Source: Streptomyces fructofermentans (GTDB lineage Bacteria; Actinomycetota; Actinomycetes; Streptomycetales; Streptomycetaceae). Taken from it: a DNA stretch of 64,000 bases. The stretch's first letter is position 1. Each line of letters begins with the position of its first letter. Location of the stretch: positions 62,001 through 126,000 of the forward strand of contig NZ_BMWD01000005.1 in the NCBI RefSeq assembly GCF_014651055.1, given 5' to 3'. Shown piece by piece: positions 29,093-38,365 of the stretch. The notes under the pieces were generated by a model that worked only from the letters and a program-made list of their open reading frames with translations, had not been told where the DNA came from and did no database searches. Made by a program: the position numbers and the translations under genes.

Positions 29093-29896
29093 GTGCGCAA
29101 GAGAGTGCACCGCCATTTGGGCAAGGTGGTCGCGGGGGCGGCCGTCGCGGTGGCCGGGACGGCCGTGATGGTCGCGATCACCCTGCCGGGCGCCGCCGGT
29201 GCCGACGAGGCGGGCGGCCGGTCCGCCGCCGAGCGGGCCGACCGGGGGACCGGCCAGGAGCAGGGCGCCGTGCGTCCGGGCGTCGTCGCGGCGGCTCCCG
29301 CCGAGGGCGACCGGGGCGAGGGGCGGGACCCGCTCACCGCGGACGAGACCGAGCGCGTCGAGGAGCTGGCCCTGGACCGGCGGATGCTCCGCTCCGGCCA
29401 GGACGTCGAGGGGGACCGGGGTCCGCAGCGGATCGCCGTCGAGCTCGCCGAGCCCGAGCTGACCGAACTGGACGACCCCGCCGCGCCGCGCCGCGCCGAG
29501 GTGTCGTTCTACGACTACAAGGACGACTCGCTCGTCACGAGGACCGTCAACCTCGACACGGGCAAGGTCGAGGGCACCGACACCCAGCGGGGCGTGCAGC
29601 CGCCGCTCAGCCGTGCCGAGACCGAGGAGGCGGCCCGGCTGCTGATCGCGGACCCGCGCGGCTCGGGCCTGCGGGCGGACTACAAGGACGCCACCGGCAA
29701 GGAACTGACCGGTCCGGACCAGCTCCTGCTGAACAGCATGGTCTTCCGGGCGAACGCGGGGACGGCCGCCGCCCTCGCCGACTGCGGGGAGCACCGCTGC
29801 GTGCGGCTGTTCGCCAAGGTCAGGAACGGACCCTGGATCGACAGCCGTGACCTGGTCGTCGACCTGAGCGCCCGCAAGGTGGCCGAGGTCCGCTGA
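29093..29896 (+). CDS. secreted protein resembling the N2/N3 domains of copper amine oxidase
   Basis: 267 residues from GTG 29093 (AGGGGG close upstream; ATG 29072 is an alternative). Residues 1-40 form a signal peptide (basic RKRVHRH, hydrophobic core, GAAGADEA end). Residues 78-95 (RDPLTADETERVEELALD) match the start of the amine-oxidase N2 domain. Residues 137-180 (VSFYDYKDD, VNLDTGKVEG, GVQPPLSRAE) match the N2-to-N3 junction. No catalytic domain follows; the next gene, 84 bases downstream, encodes exactly that part. I infer a two-protein amine oxidase. Two Cys (ADCGEHRC) could form a disulfide. Confidence 0.75.
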   Translation: MRKRVHRHLGKVVAGAAVAVAGTAVMVAITLPGAAGADEAGGRSAAERADRGTGQEQGAVRPGVVAAAPAEGDRGEGRDPLTADETERVEELALDRRMLRSGQDVEGDRGPQRIAVELAEPELTELDDPAAPRRAEVSFYDYKDDSLVTRTVNLDTGKVEGTDTQRGVQPPLSRAETEEAARLLIADPRGSGLRADYKDATGKELTGPDQLLLNSMVFRANAGTAAALADCGEHRCVRLFAKVRNGPWIDSRDLVVDLSARKVAEVR

Positions 29897-29980
29897 CCCG
29901 CCGCCGGGCCGCCGGACCGGAGTCCGCGGCCCCCGTACGCCCTTCCCACTTTCCTGCTTGTGCAAGGGAGTCATTTCTTC

Positions 29981-31300
29981 ATGCGCGTGAACAGAACCAG
30001 CCGTGTCCGCGGCCGGACGGCGGCAGGCCTCGCCGTCGCCGCCCTGACCGCCGTCGCGGCCGCGTCCGCCGGACCGGCCGCCGCCCAGCCCAAGGCCGCC
30101 CCCGCGGCGGCCGCGGAGTGCAGCGAGGCGTACCGGATCGAGCAGAAGCTCTCCACCGGCACCACCTGGACCATGTGCTGGCACTACGAGCGGGAGGCCG
30201 GGCTCGTCCTGGAGAACGTCTCGTACCAGCCCCCGGGCGAGGCCGGCCCGATACGCGTCCTGACGAGCGCCAAGCTCGCCCAGATCCACGTCCCCTACGA
30301 CGACGGGTCGGTCGAGTACGACGACCTCACCGGAGCCGGGTTCGGTCAGGGCCTGATGAACCTCGCGCCCGGCGAGTGCCCCGGCGGCACCATCCGGACC
30401 GTCAAGGTCCCGGACGCCTGGGACCCGGAGCAGCCCGACGTCAAGGGCCTGTGCGCCACGACCCGTTCGCGCGGCCACGCCTACCGGATGCAGGGCGCCT
30501 CGGCGGGCAAGGTCTGGCAGGAGCAGGGCAAGGACCTGCTCGTCTACACCGTCAACCAGGTCGGCTGGTACGAGTACATCACCGAGTGGCGCTTCCAGGA
30601 CGACGGCACCGTCCACGCGAACGTCGGCGCGACCGGCAGTCTGTCGCCGGGCGACTACGACGCGGGCGACGGCCGGGGCTGGCCGATCGGCAAGGGCGCC
30701 AAGTCCTACGCCACCAGCCACAGCCACAACGTCTTCTGGCGGCTCAACTTCGGTCTCGACGGCTCCTCCAAGAACAAGGTCGAGCAGTACGACTCCGTGG
30801 TGAGCCCGCCCGCCCAGGGCGGCCAGGCCCCGCGCAACAAGACCACCCGCACCAAGGTCACCAAGGAACTCGCCGGTGACGCACGGAACATGCGCTGGTG
30901 GCGGGTCGTCAGCACCGTCGGGAAGAACAAGGACGAGCACGCCCGTTCCTACGAGATCGTTCCGGGCGCCTCCTCCACGTACCCGGGCCGCAGCTACACC
31001 AAGCACGACATCTACTTCACGCAGTACAAGAAGTGCGAGCAGTTCGCCAGCAACAATCTCCGCAACTGCGGTGCGGGCGCGGGCAAGTCGGTGGACAAGT
31101 GGGCGAACGGGCAGGCCCTCACCCACCCCGTGGCCTGGGTCAACATCGGGTTCCACCATGTCGCCCGGGACGAGGACCAGCAGCCGATGCCCGTTCACTG
31201 GCAGGGTTTCTCACTCGCCCCACGTGACGTGACCGCTATGAATCCGCTCACTCCGCCGGAGCTGGCCGACCAGAACGGTCAAGTGGAAACCGGTAGTTGA
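29981..31300 (+). CDS. secreted copper amine oxidase catalytic-domain protein
   Basis: 439 residues, ATG 29981 with AAGGGAG ten bases upstream. Signal peptide to about residue 36. The catalytic domain of copper amine oxidases oxidises primary amines using copper and a topaquinone made from a Tyr. The Tyr is at 197 in GWYEYI; the usual preceding Asn is Trp196. Copper His residues are H247 and H249 (SHSHN) and H392 or H393 (GFHHVARDED). The end PVHWQGFSLAPRDV also matches the family. Typical enzymes exceed 600 residues with N2/N3 domains in the same chain; here those appear to be on the preceding gene. Confidence 0.82.
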   Translation: MRVNRTSRVRGRTAAGLAVAALTAVAAASAGPAAAQPKAAPAAAAECSEAYRIEQKLSTGTTWTMCWHYEREAGLVLENVSYQPPGEAGPIRVLTSAKLAQIHVPYDDGSVEYDDLTGAGFGQGLMNLAPGECPGGTIRTVKVPDAWDPEQPDVKGLCATTRSRGHAYRMQGASAGKVWQEQGKDLLVYTVNQVGWYEYITEWRFQDDGTVHANVGATGSLSPGDYDAGDGRGWPIGKGAKSYATSHSHNVFWRLNFGLDGSSKNKVEQYDSVVSPPAQGGQAPRNKTTRTKVTKELAGDARNMRWWRVVSTVGKNKDEHARSYEIVPGASSTYPGRSYTKHDIYFTQYKKCEQFASNNLRNCGAGAGKSVDKWANGQALTHPVAWVNIGFHHVARDEDQQPMPVHWQGFSLAPRDVTAMNPLTPPELADQNGQVETGS

Positions 31301-31403
31301 GAAACGACCCTGTCCATCCGGCTGCACCGCCGACCGCTCCCGGAGTACCCTTCCTTGATCGTTGGCTGGGGTAGTGCTCGGGGGAGCGGAAGGCGGTGTG
31401 CGG

Positions 31404-32636
31404 GTGGGTTCCGGAGGGCTGGAGCTGCCCCCTGGTGACGGCGGTCACGAGGGGAGCTCCACGGATGCCCCACCCGGAGCGGTGTCCCTGGCACGGCCGA
31501 TGGAGATCGGCGCGGAGCTGGACTGGGGCGCCGACGCCTGGCGTGAGGTGCGTACGCGCGCCCAGCGGGCCGGCCGGGCCTACATCTGGCTGAACCTGGT
31601 CGAGCAGCGGCTGCGCGCCGTCGTGGCCGCCGTTCTGCGCCCGATCTACGAACCGGTCCACGGCGAGGACGACTGGGTGGTCGCCGCCGCGGGCCCGGCG
31701 GGCCAGGAGTGGGTGCAGCGGGCGGTGGCGGTCCGTGAGGTCAGCCGCCGCAAGGGCTATCTGCTCGACCCCGCCGACGACAACGTGCTCAGCTTCCTCA
31801 CCCTGCCCCAGCTGCGCGAGCTGATGGTGCAGCACTGGCCGTGCTTCGAGCCCTACTTCGACGAGCGCCGGGACGTCGAACTCGCCCTGGACGAACTGGA
31901 AGTCACCCGCAACGTCGTCTCGCGTAACCGCGCCCTGTCGGAGGCCGTGCTCGCCCAGGCCGAGCGCGCCTCCGCGAAGCTGCTGGAGATCCTCGGCGCG
32001 GGCAGCGACGTGCCGTCCTCGCGGCGGCTGCCGGTCGACGCCGTCGAGAACCTGGTCGGCGACCGGTACGCGGACGTCGTGGGCGTGCACTCGGACCGGG
32101 TGCGGCTGCTGCGCCAGTTCCCCGCCGAGGACCTCTTCGGCGGCGCCCGCAGGCTCGACGCCATCGGCATCGGCCTGAACCTCCTCGTCCAGAACTTCTC
32201 CGGCCGGCGCCTCGTGCGGCTCGCCGAGTCCGGCTGCCGGGCCCGGCTGCTGTTCCTCAACCCGGCGTCCAGCGCGGTCAAGCGACGGGAGCGGGAACTC
32301 GGCATAAAGCGTGGTGAGTTGAGCCGGTCGGTGGAGATGAACATCCTGCACATGCGCCGGGTCAGGTCCAGGCTGCGCGATCCGGGCGCCTTCGAGATCC
32401 AGGTCTTCGACGAGACGCCGCGCTTCACCGCCTACCTCGTCGACGGGGACGGCTCCGACGGCGTGGCGGTCGTGCAGTCCTATCTGCGCAGGACCCGCGG
32501 GATGGAGGCACCGGTGCTCGTCCTGCGCGGCGGCGGCAGGGTGCTCAAGCCGGACGAAATGGGCGAAGAAGGCCTGTTCGGTACGTACCGCGAGGAGTTC
32601 GAGGTGGCCTGGGCCGATTCGCGCCCGGTGTCCTGA
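31404..32636 (+). CDS. SAV2148 family HEPN domain protein
   Basis: 410 residues from GTG 31404 (MGSGGLELPPGD); GTG 31398 is an alternative, both near AAGG. The protein is highly conserved in Streptomyces: ELDWGADAWREVRTRAQRAG, YIWLNLVEQRLRAVV, REVSRRKGYLLDPADDNVL and a C-terminal part with LFLNPASSAVKRRERELG and FQVFDETPRFTAYLVDG-type sequence. HEPN domains often act as RNases or nucleotide-binding helical bundles; the Rx4-6H motif is not obvious here, so activity is uncertain. No antitoxin-like partner is adjacent. Confidence 0.85.
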   Translation: MGSGGLELPPGDGGHEGSSTDAPPGAVSLARPMEIGAELDWGADAWREVRTRAQRAGRAYIWLNLVEQRLRAVVAAVLRPIYEPVHGEDDWVVAAAGPAGQEWVQRAVAVREVSRRKGYLLDPADDNVLSFLTLPQLRELMVQHWPCFEPYFDERRDVELALDELEVTRNVVSRNRALSEAVLAQAERASAKLLEILGAGSDVPSSRRLPVDAVENLVGDRYADVVGVHSDRVRLLRQFPAEDLFGGARRLDAIGIGLNLLVQNFSGRRLVRLAESGCRARLLFLNPASSAVKRRERELGIKRGELSRSVEMNILHMRRVRSRLRDPGAFEIQVFDETPRFTAYLVDGDGSDGVAVVQSYLRRTRGMEAPVLVLRGGGRVLKPDEMGEEGLFGTYREEFEVAWADSRPVS

Positions 32637-32766
32637 GCGGGTCGGGGCTTCCGCGGTCCGCCGGACCGGGTCCGGGCCGCCGGGCGGAACGCGGTCCCCG
32701 CGTTGTCAGTGGCCCGTGCGATCGTGGAGGTCACTGGGGGAACGCACCACGAAGAAGGGGGCCGGC

Positions 32767-33489
32767 ATGGGTTGGCACGGTGAGCTGCTGATCGGCTTCG
32801 ACCTGGAGACGACAGGCACCGATCCGCGCGAGGCGCGCATCGTCACGGCGGCCGTGATCGAGGTCAGGGGACCGGAACCGGCCGGGCGCCGGGAATGGCT
32901 GGCCGATCCGGGTGTCGAGATACCGGCGGACGCCGTGGCGGTCCACGGGATCAGCAACGAGCGCGCGGCGGCCGAGGGCCGCCCCGCCGACGAGGTGGCC
33001 GACGCGATCGCCTCGGTCCTGGTGTCGTACTGGCAGGCGGGCGTACCGGTCGTCGCGTACAACGCGGCCTTCGACCTGACCCTGCTGTCGGCCGAACTGC
33101 TGCGGCACGGGCTGCCGTCCCTGCGGGAGCGGCTCGGCGGGACCGACCCCGGCCCCGTCATCGACCCGTACACGATCGACCGCTCGGTGGACCGCTACCG
33201 CCGCGGCAAGCGGAACCTGGAGGCGGTCTGCGCGGAGTACGGGGTGCCGCTCGAATCCGCCCACGACGCCTCGGCGGACGCGCTGGCCGCGGCCCGCCTC
33301 GCCCACGCGATAGCCGTCCGCCACCCCAAGGTGGCGGCACTGGGCCCGGCCGAGCTGCACCGCCGCCAGATCGAGTGGTACGCGGAATGGGCCGCCGACT
33401 TCCAGAACTTCCTGCGCCGCAAGGGCGACGCGACGGCGGTGGTGGACGGGACATGGCCGGTGCGGGACCTCGCGGACCAGCGCGTCTGA
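32767..33489 (+). CDS. DnaQ-like 3'-5' exonuclease
   Basis: 240 residues, ATG 32767 with AAGGGGG upstream. The DEDDh metal residues are present in order: Asp and Glu in GFDLETTGTD, Asp in AYNAAFDLTLL, and His/Asp in AHDASADALAAARLA. It should remove nucleotides from 3' ends of DNA or RNA. It is a stand-alone exonuclease domain with a C-terminal helical tail (WYAEWAADFQNFLRRKG). The EamA gene converges on it with a gap of only four bases. Confidence 0.93.
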   Translation: MGWHGELLIGFDLETTGTDPREARIVTAAVIEVRGPEPAGRREWLADPGVEIPADAVAVHGISNERAAAEGRPADEVADAIASVLVSYWQAGVPVVAYNAAFDLTLLSAELLRHGLPSLRERLGGTDPGPVIDPYTIDRSVDRYRRGKRNLEAVCAEYGVPLESAHDASADALAAARLAHAIAVRHPKVAALGPAELHRRQIEWYAEWAADFQNFLRRKGDATAVVDGTWPVRDLADQRV

Positions 33490-33493
33490 GAGG

Positions 33494-34594
33494 TCAGGGC
33501 GCGGCACGTTCCGCGCGGTCGGGGGCCGCGCCCGGACCCGGACCCGGACCCGGTACGGTCACCGCCGTGTCCGAGGGCTCCGGCGGGCGAGGGCGCGGGG
33601 CATGCCCGGACGCGGGCCGCACCGCCGCGGTCCGGTGGGCGCGTTCGACGGCCTGGCCCATGTAGGTTCCCGCGACCATCAGGGCCGCGCCGAGTCCGGT
33701 GAGCACGGTGAGGCGGTCGCCCGCGAGACCGACGCCGACCGCGACGGCCCAGATCGGCTCGGTGCCCAGCAGCAGTCCCGCCCGGCTGGCCGAGGTGCGC
33801 TGGACGGCCCAGGTCTGGGCGAGGAACGCGAACACACTGCAGAACAGGGCGAGATGGAGGAGCTGGGCCCAGCCCGCCGCATCGACGCGGGCCAGCGCGG
33901 GCAGCCCTCCGGACGCGGGCAGCAGGAACAGCGCCGCGCCGACGAGTGTCTGCACCGTGGTCAGGTGGAGCGGGCGGACCGCCCGGCCCGCGGTGAGCCG
34001 GCCGACGAGCGCGACGTGCCCCGCGCGGACCACCGCGGCGGCCAGCATCAGCAGGTCGCCGAGACGGGGCGCGTGGAAGCCGTTGCCCGACATCAGGAGG
34101 CCGACGGCGAGCAGGCACACCCCGGCCGCGGCGTAGAACGACGGGGGCAGTCCGCCGGGGTGACCCGTCCGGTCCAGCAGGGGGGTGAGGACGATGGTCA
34201 GACTGATGATCAGCCCCGCGTTGGCGGCGCTCGTGTGGGCGACGCCGTAGGTCTCCACGATCAGCACGGCCGCCTGCGTGAGCCCGAGCGGCACGCCGGT
34301 CCTGACTTCGTCCCGCGTCCACCAGGCGGACGGCCTGCCGGCGGCAGGCTTTCCGGCGGCAGGCTTTCCGACGGACGGTCCTTCGACGGCCGGCCGGCCG
34401 CCGGACCGTCGGACGTCGGAAAGCCTCCCGGCGGCGACCAGGCCGAGACAGGCGACGGCGGACAGCGCGTAGCGGACGAACAGCACCACCAGCACGGGCA
34501 GCACGGCGGTGGCCGTCTGGGCGGCGAGGTAGCTGGAGCCCCAGACGAGGGCGACAAGGAGGAGTACCGCGTCGGTACGGCGGGCGTCAGGCAC
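33494..34594 (-). CDS. EamA-family (DMT) transporter
   Basis: 366 residues from GTG 34594 with AGGGTGA upstream. About ten membrane helices in two EamA repeats: VLLLVALVWGSSYLAAQTA in the first and GTEPIWAVAVGVGLAGDRL in the second. A 25-residue Gly/Pro/Ala insert (GKPAAGKPAAG) sits between helices 2 and 3, and the C-terminus ends in a Gly-Pro repeat from CCGGAC hexamers. Members export metabolites or amino acids. A divergent LysR gene 92 bases away probably regulates it. Confidence 0.9.
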   Translation of the reverse strand: MPDARRTDAVLLLVALVWGSSYLAAQTATAVLPVLVVLFVRYALSAVACLGLVAAGRLSDVRRSGGRPAVEGPSVGKPAAGKPAAGRPSAWWTRDEVRTGVPLGLTQAAVLIVETYGVAHTSAANAGLIISLTIVLTPLLDRTGHPGGLPPSFYAAAGVCLLAVGLLMSGNGFHAPRLGDLLMLAAAVVRAGHVALVGRLTAGRAVRPLHLTTVQTLVGAALFLLPASGGLPALARVDAAGWAQLLHLALFCSVFAFLAQTWAVQRTSASRAGLLLGTEPIWAVAVGVGLAGDRLTVLTGLGAALMVAGTYMGQAVERAHRTAAVRPASGHAPRPRPPEPSDTAVTVPGPGPGPGAAPDRAERAAP

Positions 34595-34640
34595 CCGCTC
34601 ACCCTGCCCGCCCGCCCTGTCTGTAGCCCAGACCCAACTT

Positions 34641-34657
34641 CTTAAATGATCCTTTAG
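34641..34657. promoter_or_regulatory. partial palindrome in the EamA/LysR divergent promoter
   Basis: CTTAAATGATCCTTTAG, with a GATC centre and matching CT/AG and AA/TT pairs, in an AT-rich patch between the two starts. LysR-type sites are usually partial palindromes in this location. Inferred. Confidence 0.35.
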
Positions 34658-34686
34658 CATCGCTACACAGAGCCGAGGGGTGGTCC

Positions 34687-35589
34687 ATGGACGAACGGCA
34701 GCTCAGAATCCTGCGTGAGCTGGGCGAACTGGGCAGTGTCACGGCCGTCGCCGAGGCGCTCCTGGTGACGCCCTCGGCCATCTCGCAGCAGTTGCGGCTG
34801 CTGCAGCGGGCGATTCCCGTGCCGCTCACCGAGCGCCAGGGTCGGCGACTGGTGCTCACGGACGCCGGACAGGCCCTGGCCGGTGCGGCGATCGAGGTGG
34901 AGACGGCGCTGGAGCGGGCCCGGCACACGGTCGCGGAGTTCATGGACCGGCCGGACGGCGAGGTGTCCGTCGCCGCCTTCCACAGCGCGGGTTCGGCGTT
35001 CTTCCCGCCGCTCCTGCGGGGTCTCGCCGGACCGGGCGCCCCGCGGCTCGCCCTCGCCGACGAGGACGTGGCCCAGGACGACTTCCCCCCGCTGACCCGG
35101 GAGTACGACCTCGTCCTGGCCCACCGTCTCGAACACGCGCCGCCCTGGCCGCGCACCGTCACCGCCACCACGCTGCTGAAGGAACCGCTGGACGTCGCGA
35201 TGCCCGCGGACCATCCGCTGGCGGCCAGGCTCCGGCTCTCGCCGCGGGACGTCGCCGACCAGCCGTGGATCACCGTGCACGACGGCTTCCCCCTGATGGC
35301 GACGATCGAGGCCATCGCCACCGCCGCCGGATGCCGGCTCCGGCCGGCCCACCGCATCAACGAGTTCTCCGTGGTCGCCGAGGCCGTCGCCGCCGGCGGA
35401 GGGCTGGCGCTGATGCCCCGCTGGACCACGCGCCCGCATCCGGCTCTGGTCCTCAAGCCCCTCAGCGGCGTACGGGCGCGGCGGCACATCGACGCCCTGC
35501 ACCGCCCCGAGCGCACGGCCCGCCGCGCCGTGCGCACGGTGCTCGCGGAACTGCACACGGCCGCGGCGGCGATTCGCGCGCGCGGCTGA
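34687..35589 (+). CDS. LysR-family transcriptional regulator
   Basis: 300 residues. The N-terminal HTH (residues 1-60) reads MDERQLRILRELGELGSVTAVAEALLVTPSAISQQLRLLQ-like, followed by LTERQGRRLVLTDAG. The rest is the periplasmic-binding-type effector domain (VAAFHSAGSAFFPPLLRGL, DVAMPADHPLAAR, VAAGGGLALMPRW). It is divergent from an EamA transporter, the usual arrangement for a regulator and its target exporter. The inducer is unknown. Confidence 0.94.
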   Translation: MDERQLRILRELGELGSVTAVAEALLVTPSAISQQLRLLQRAIPVPLTERQGRRLVLTDAGQALAGAAIEVETALERARHTVAEFMDRPDGEVSVAAFHSAGSAFFPPLLRGLAGPGAPRLALADEDVAQDDFPPLTREYDLVLAHRLEHAPPWPRTVTATTLLKEPLDVAMPADHPLAARLRLSPRDVADQPWITVHDGFPLMATIEAIATAAGCRLRPAHRINEFSVVAEAVAAGGGLALMPRWTTRPHPALVLKPLSGVRARRHIDALHRPERTARRAVRTVLAELHTAAAAIRARG

Positions 35590-35804
35590 GCCCCGTACGG
35601 CCGGCTCGAAGCCCGCCCACCGGGCCCCGCCCGCAGCGGCCCCGACCGTGTGCGGAGTGCCTGCGCCCGGGTCCGGAGCGGCCGACGGCACTGCGCGGGA
35701 CGGCACCCGACCGGGGCCGGAACGGCCCGCGACCCGGTGCGGCGCCGGGCCGTGCCGCGCGGTCGCCCGGGTTCACCGCCGCCCGGCAGCCCCGCCGGAC
35801 CGGT

Positions 35805-36656
35805 CTAGAACGGGTACCAGCGGACCGTCTCGTCGGCGTCGCGCAGCGAGGCCACCCGGCGTTCGAACTCGGCGAGCGCCCGGGGGTTGCTCGGCGCGTG
35901 CTGGGCGACCCAGGCGCAACTGGCCGTCTCCCGCGCCCCGCGCAGCACACCGCAGCCCTCCCACTCGCGCACGTCCCAGCCGTACGTCCGGGTGAACGCG
36001 TCGTACGCCTCGGCGGGGAGCCCGTACCGGTCGCGGGACAGGGCCATGACGACCAGGTCGTGTTCGCGCAGGTCGGCGGAGAACGTCTCCAGGTCGACCA
36101 GGACGGGCCCGTCCGGACCGACGTGGACGTTGCGGGGGAGCGCGTCGCCGTGGATCGGGCCGGGGGACAGCCGCGGGACGAGCGAGGCGGCGGCAGCGGC
36201 GAAGCCGTCGCGCCGGTCCCGCAGATACGCGGCGTCCGCCGGGTCGATCGCGTCGCCCGCGAGCCGCAGCCAGCGCTCGACCCCGCCCAGCAGTTCGCGG
36301 CGCGGCAGCGCGAAGCCGGGCGCGGGCAGCGCGTGCACCACGCGCAGCAGTTCGGCCAGGTCGCGGGGTTCGGCGGGGCGGACGGCGGCGGGCAGCCGGT
36401 GCCACAGCGTCACGGGGTGGCCCGCCACCGAGCGCGCCCCGGGCTCGGCGGCCCGCACGGCCGGGACGCCCGCTCCGGCGAGCCAGTGGGCGATCTCCAG
36501 TTCACGCCGCGCCCGGTCGAGGAGTTCGGCGTCGCGTCCGACCTTGACCACCAGGTCGCCGGCGGCGAACACGGCGTTCTCGCCGAGGGCCAGCAGCTCC
36601 GCGTCCCTGTCGAGCCCCGCCTCGGCCAGTACGCCCCGTGCCTGTGCCTCGTCCAC
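35805..36656 (-). CDS. aminoglycoside-phosphotransferase family protein
   Basis: 283 residues from GTG 36656 (GGAGG six bases upstream; the adjacent GTG 36659 is too close to it). The catalytic loop is intact (HGDALPRNVHVG) and the metal Asp is in VLVDLETFS. The N-lobe shows FAAGDLVVKVGRDAEL. Members phosphorylate aminoglycosides, homoserine, choline or similar small molecules. It is next to, and divergent from, a macrolide-type glycosyltransferase, so a role in drug inactivation is possible but not shown. Confidence 0.88.
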   Translation of the reverse strand: MDEAQARGVLAEAGLDRDAELLALGENAVFAAGDLVVKVGRDAELLDRARRELEIAHWLAGAGVPAVRAAEPGARSVAGHPVTLWHRLPAAVRPAEPRDLAELLRVVHALPAPGFALPRRELLGGVERWLRLAGDAIDPADAAYLRDRRDGFAAAAASLVPRLSPGPIHGDALPRNVHVGPDGPVLVDLETFSADLREHDLVVMALSRDRYGLPAEAYDAFTRTYGWDVREWEGCGVLRGARETASCAWVAQHAPSNPRALAEFERRVASLRDADETVRWYPF

Positions 36657-36848
36657 CACTCGCCTCCCGCGGCGCTCCGTCCACGCGGCTCCGTGCCGGG
36701 TGCCGGGCACCGCCGGCACCGGACGCGGGAGCGCGCCGTGCGCCGACCAGTCTCGCATTCGGCCTGGTGGGAGGCGCCCGCAGGGCAGGCGGCCGGGAGG
36801 CGCCCGGTCGGCGCCGCAAGCCTGCCGCGGGCCGCGGCCAAATCATTG

Positions 36849-36864
36849 GACGATACGTATCGTC
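36849..36864. promoter_or_regulatory. perfect palindrome GACGATACGTATCGTC in the glycosyltransferase promoter
   Basis: 16-base perfect palindrome 18 bases before the ATG. It overlaps a possible -35 (TTGGAC at 36846) and lies just before TAAGGT at 36870, so a bound repressor would block transcription. Size and symmetry suit a TetR-family dimer. Confidence 0.5.
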
Positions 36865-36881
36865 TCGTCTAAGGTCGGGGC

Positions 36882-38114
36882 ATGACCACCTCGCACCCCG
36901 CCCACATCGCCATGTTCTCCATCGCCGCCCACGGGCACGTGAACCCGAGCATCGAGATCGTCCGCGAACTGGTGGCCCGCGGGCACCGCGTCACGTACGC
37001 GATCCCGCCCGCCCTCGCCGCCAAGGTCGCGGAGACGGGTGCCGAGCCCAGGCTGTGGACCTCGACGCTGCCTTCCCCGGACGACGACCCCGCGGCGTGG
37101 GGGAGCACGCTCCTGGACAACGTCGAACCCTTCCTGGACGACGCGATCCAGGCGCTCCCGCAGCTCGCCGCGGCCTACGAGGGCGACGAACCGGACCTCG
37201 TCCTGCACGACATCACCTCCTACCCCGCCCGGGTCCTCGCGCACCGCTGGGGCGTCCCGGCCGTCTCGCTCTCCCCCAATCTCGTCGCCTGGGAGGGCTA
37301 CGAGGAGGAGGTCGCCGAACCCCTGTGGGCGGAGCCGCGCGAGACCGAGCGGGGCCGGGCCTACTACGCGCGGTTCCACGCCTGGCTGGAGGCCAACGGG
37401 ATCGGCCTGCACCCCGACCCGTTCGTCGGCCGGCCCGGCCGCTCGCTCGTCCTGATCCCCAGGGCCCTCCAGCCGAACGCCGACCGGGTCGACGAATCGG
37501 TCCACACCTTCGTCGGCGCCTGCCAGGGCGACCGGACCGCCCAGGGGGACTGGCGGCGACCCCCGGGGGCCGAGCGGGTCCTGCTGGTGTCCCTCGGCTC
37601 GGCCTTCACCAAGCAGCCCGAGTTCTACCGCGCGTGCGTGCGCGCGTTCGGCGACCTGCCGGGCTGGCACGTGGTCCTCCAGATCGGCAGGCACGTCGAC
37701 CCGGCGGAGCTGGGCGAGGTCCCCGACAACGTGGAGGTGCGCGACTGGGTGCCCCAGGCGGCGATCCTGCGGCAGGCCGACGCGTTCGTCACGCACGCGG
37801 GCGCGGGCGGCAGCCAGGAAGGGCTCGCGACGGCCACGCCCATGGTCTGCGTGCCCCAGGCCGTCGACCAGTTCGGCAACGCCGAGATGCTCCGGGCGCT
37901 CGGGGTGGCCCGCCACCTGCCGATGGAGGACGTCACCGCCGACTCGCTGCGCGAGGCGGTGCTCGCGGTGTCGGGGGACCCCGAAGTGGCCCGCCGGCTC
38001 CGGGAGGTCGGGTCGGCGATGGCGGACGAAGGCGGTACGCGGCGTGCCGCGGACCTGATCGAGGCGGAAATTCCCGAAGGGCGCCGCCGGGCCCGAGAGG
38101 GGCGGATCGGGTGA
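36882..38114 (+). CDS. macrolide-type glycosyltransferase (OleD/Mgt family)
   Basis: 410 residues of GT-B fold. The N-terminus has [20 protein letters not shown] with the catalytic His (AAHGH), and the donor-sugar domain has [18 protein letters not shown] and the signature [27 protein letters not shown]. Relatives such as OleD and MgtA glucosylate macrolides and inactivate them in the cytoplasm, giving self-resistance. An inverted repeat in the promoter suggests an induced gene. A phosphotransferase gene is divergent. Confidence 0.92.
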   Translation: MTTSHPAHIAMFSIAAHGHVNPSIEIVRELVARGHRVTYAIPPALAAKVAETGAEPRLWTSTLPSPDDDPAAWGSTLLDNVEPFLDDAIQALPQLAAAYEGDEPDLVLHDITSYPARVLAHRWGVPAVSLSPNLVAWEGYEEEVAEPLWAEPRETERGRAYYARFHAWLEANGIGLHPDPFVGRPGRSLVLIPRALQPNADRVDESVHTFVGACQGDRTAQGDWRRPPGAERVLLVSLGSAFTKQPEFYRACVRAFGDLPGWHVVLQIGRHVDPAELGEVPDNVEVRDWVPQAAILRQADAFVTHAGAGGSQEGLATATPMVCVPQAVDQFGNAEMLRALGVARHLPMEDVTADSLREAVLAVSGDPEVARRLREVGSAMADEGGTRRAADLIEAEIPEGRRRAREGRIG

Positions 38115-38365
38115 CTGTCGGCGAACCCCGAATTCCCACGCGTCACGGTTGTACGCGAACAGTGAAGCCCTGGCGCACTTTCGATAACGGGAAGGTCATT
38201 GGGTAACGCTCGCATAACGTGCCCTGCGCCCGGTGGACGCACGGACAGGGTCAACGGGTACGACCCCTGACCTCCGCGGAAGGTTGCACGCGCACCTTCT
38301 TGTACCTTTGCCGAACACCTTCCTAGCGTGAAGTGAACCCACTTCGAACTTTGGGAAGTTGCCCT

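Noticed and set aside
38279..38322. ACCTT-type repeats and a GAAGGT/ACCTTC inverted repeat before the phosphatidyltransferase gene, considered as a PHO-box
   Set aside because: Spacing and sequence do not match the GTTCACC direct repeats of PHO boxes.
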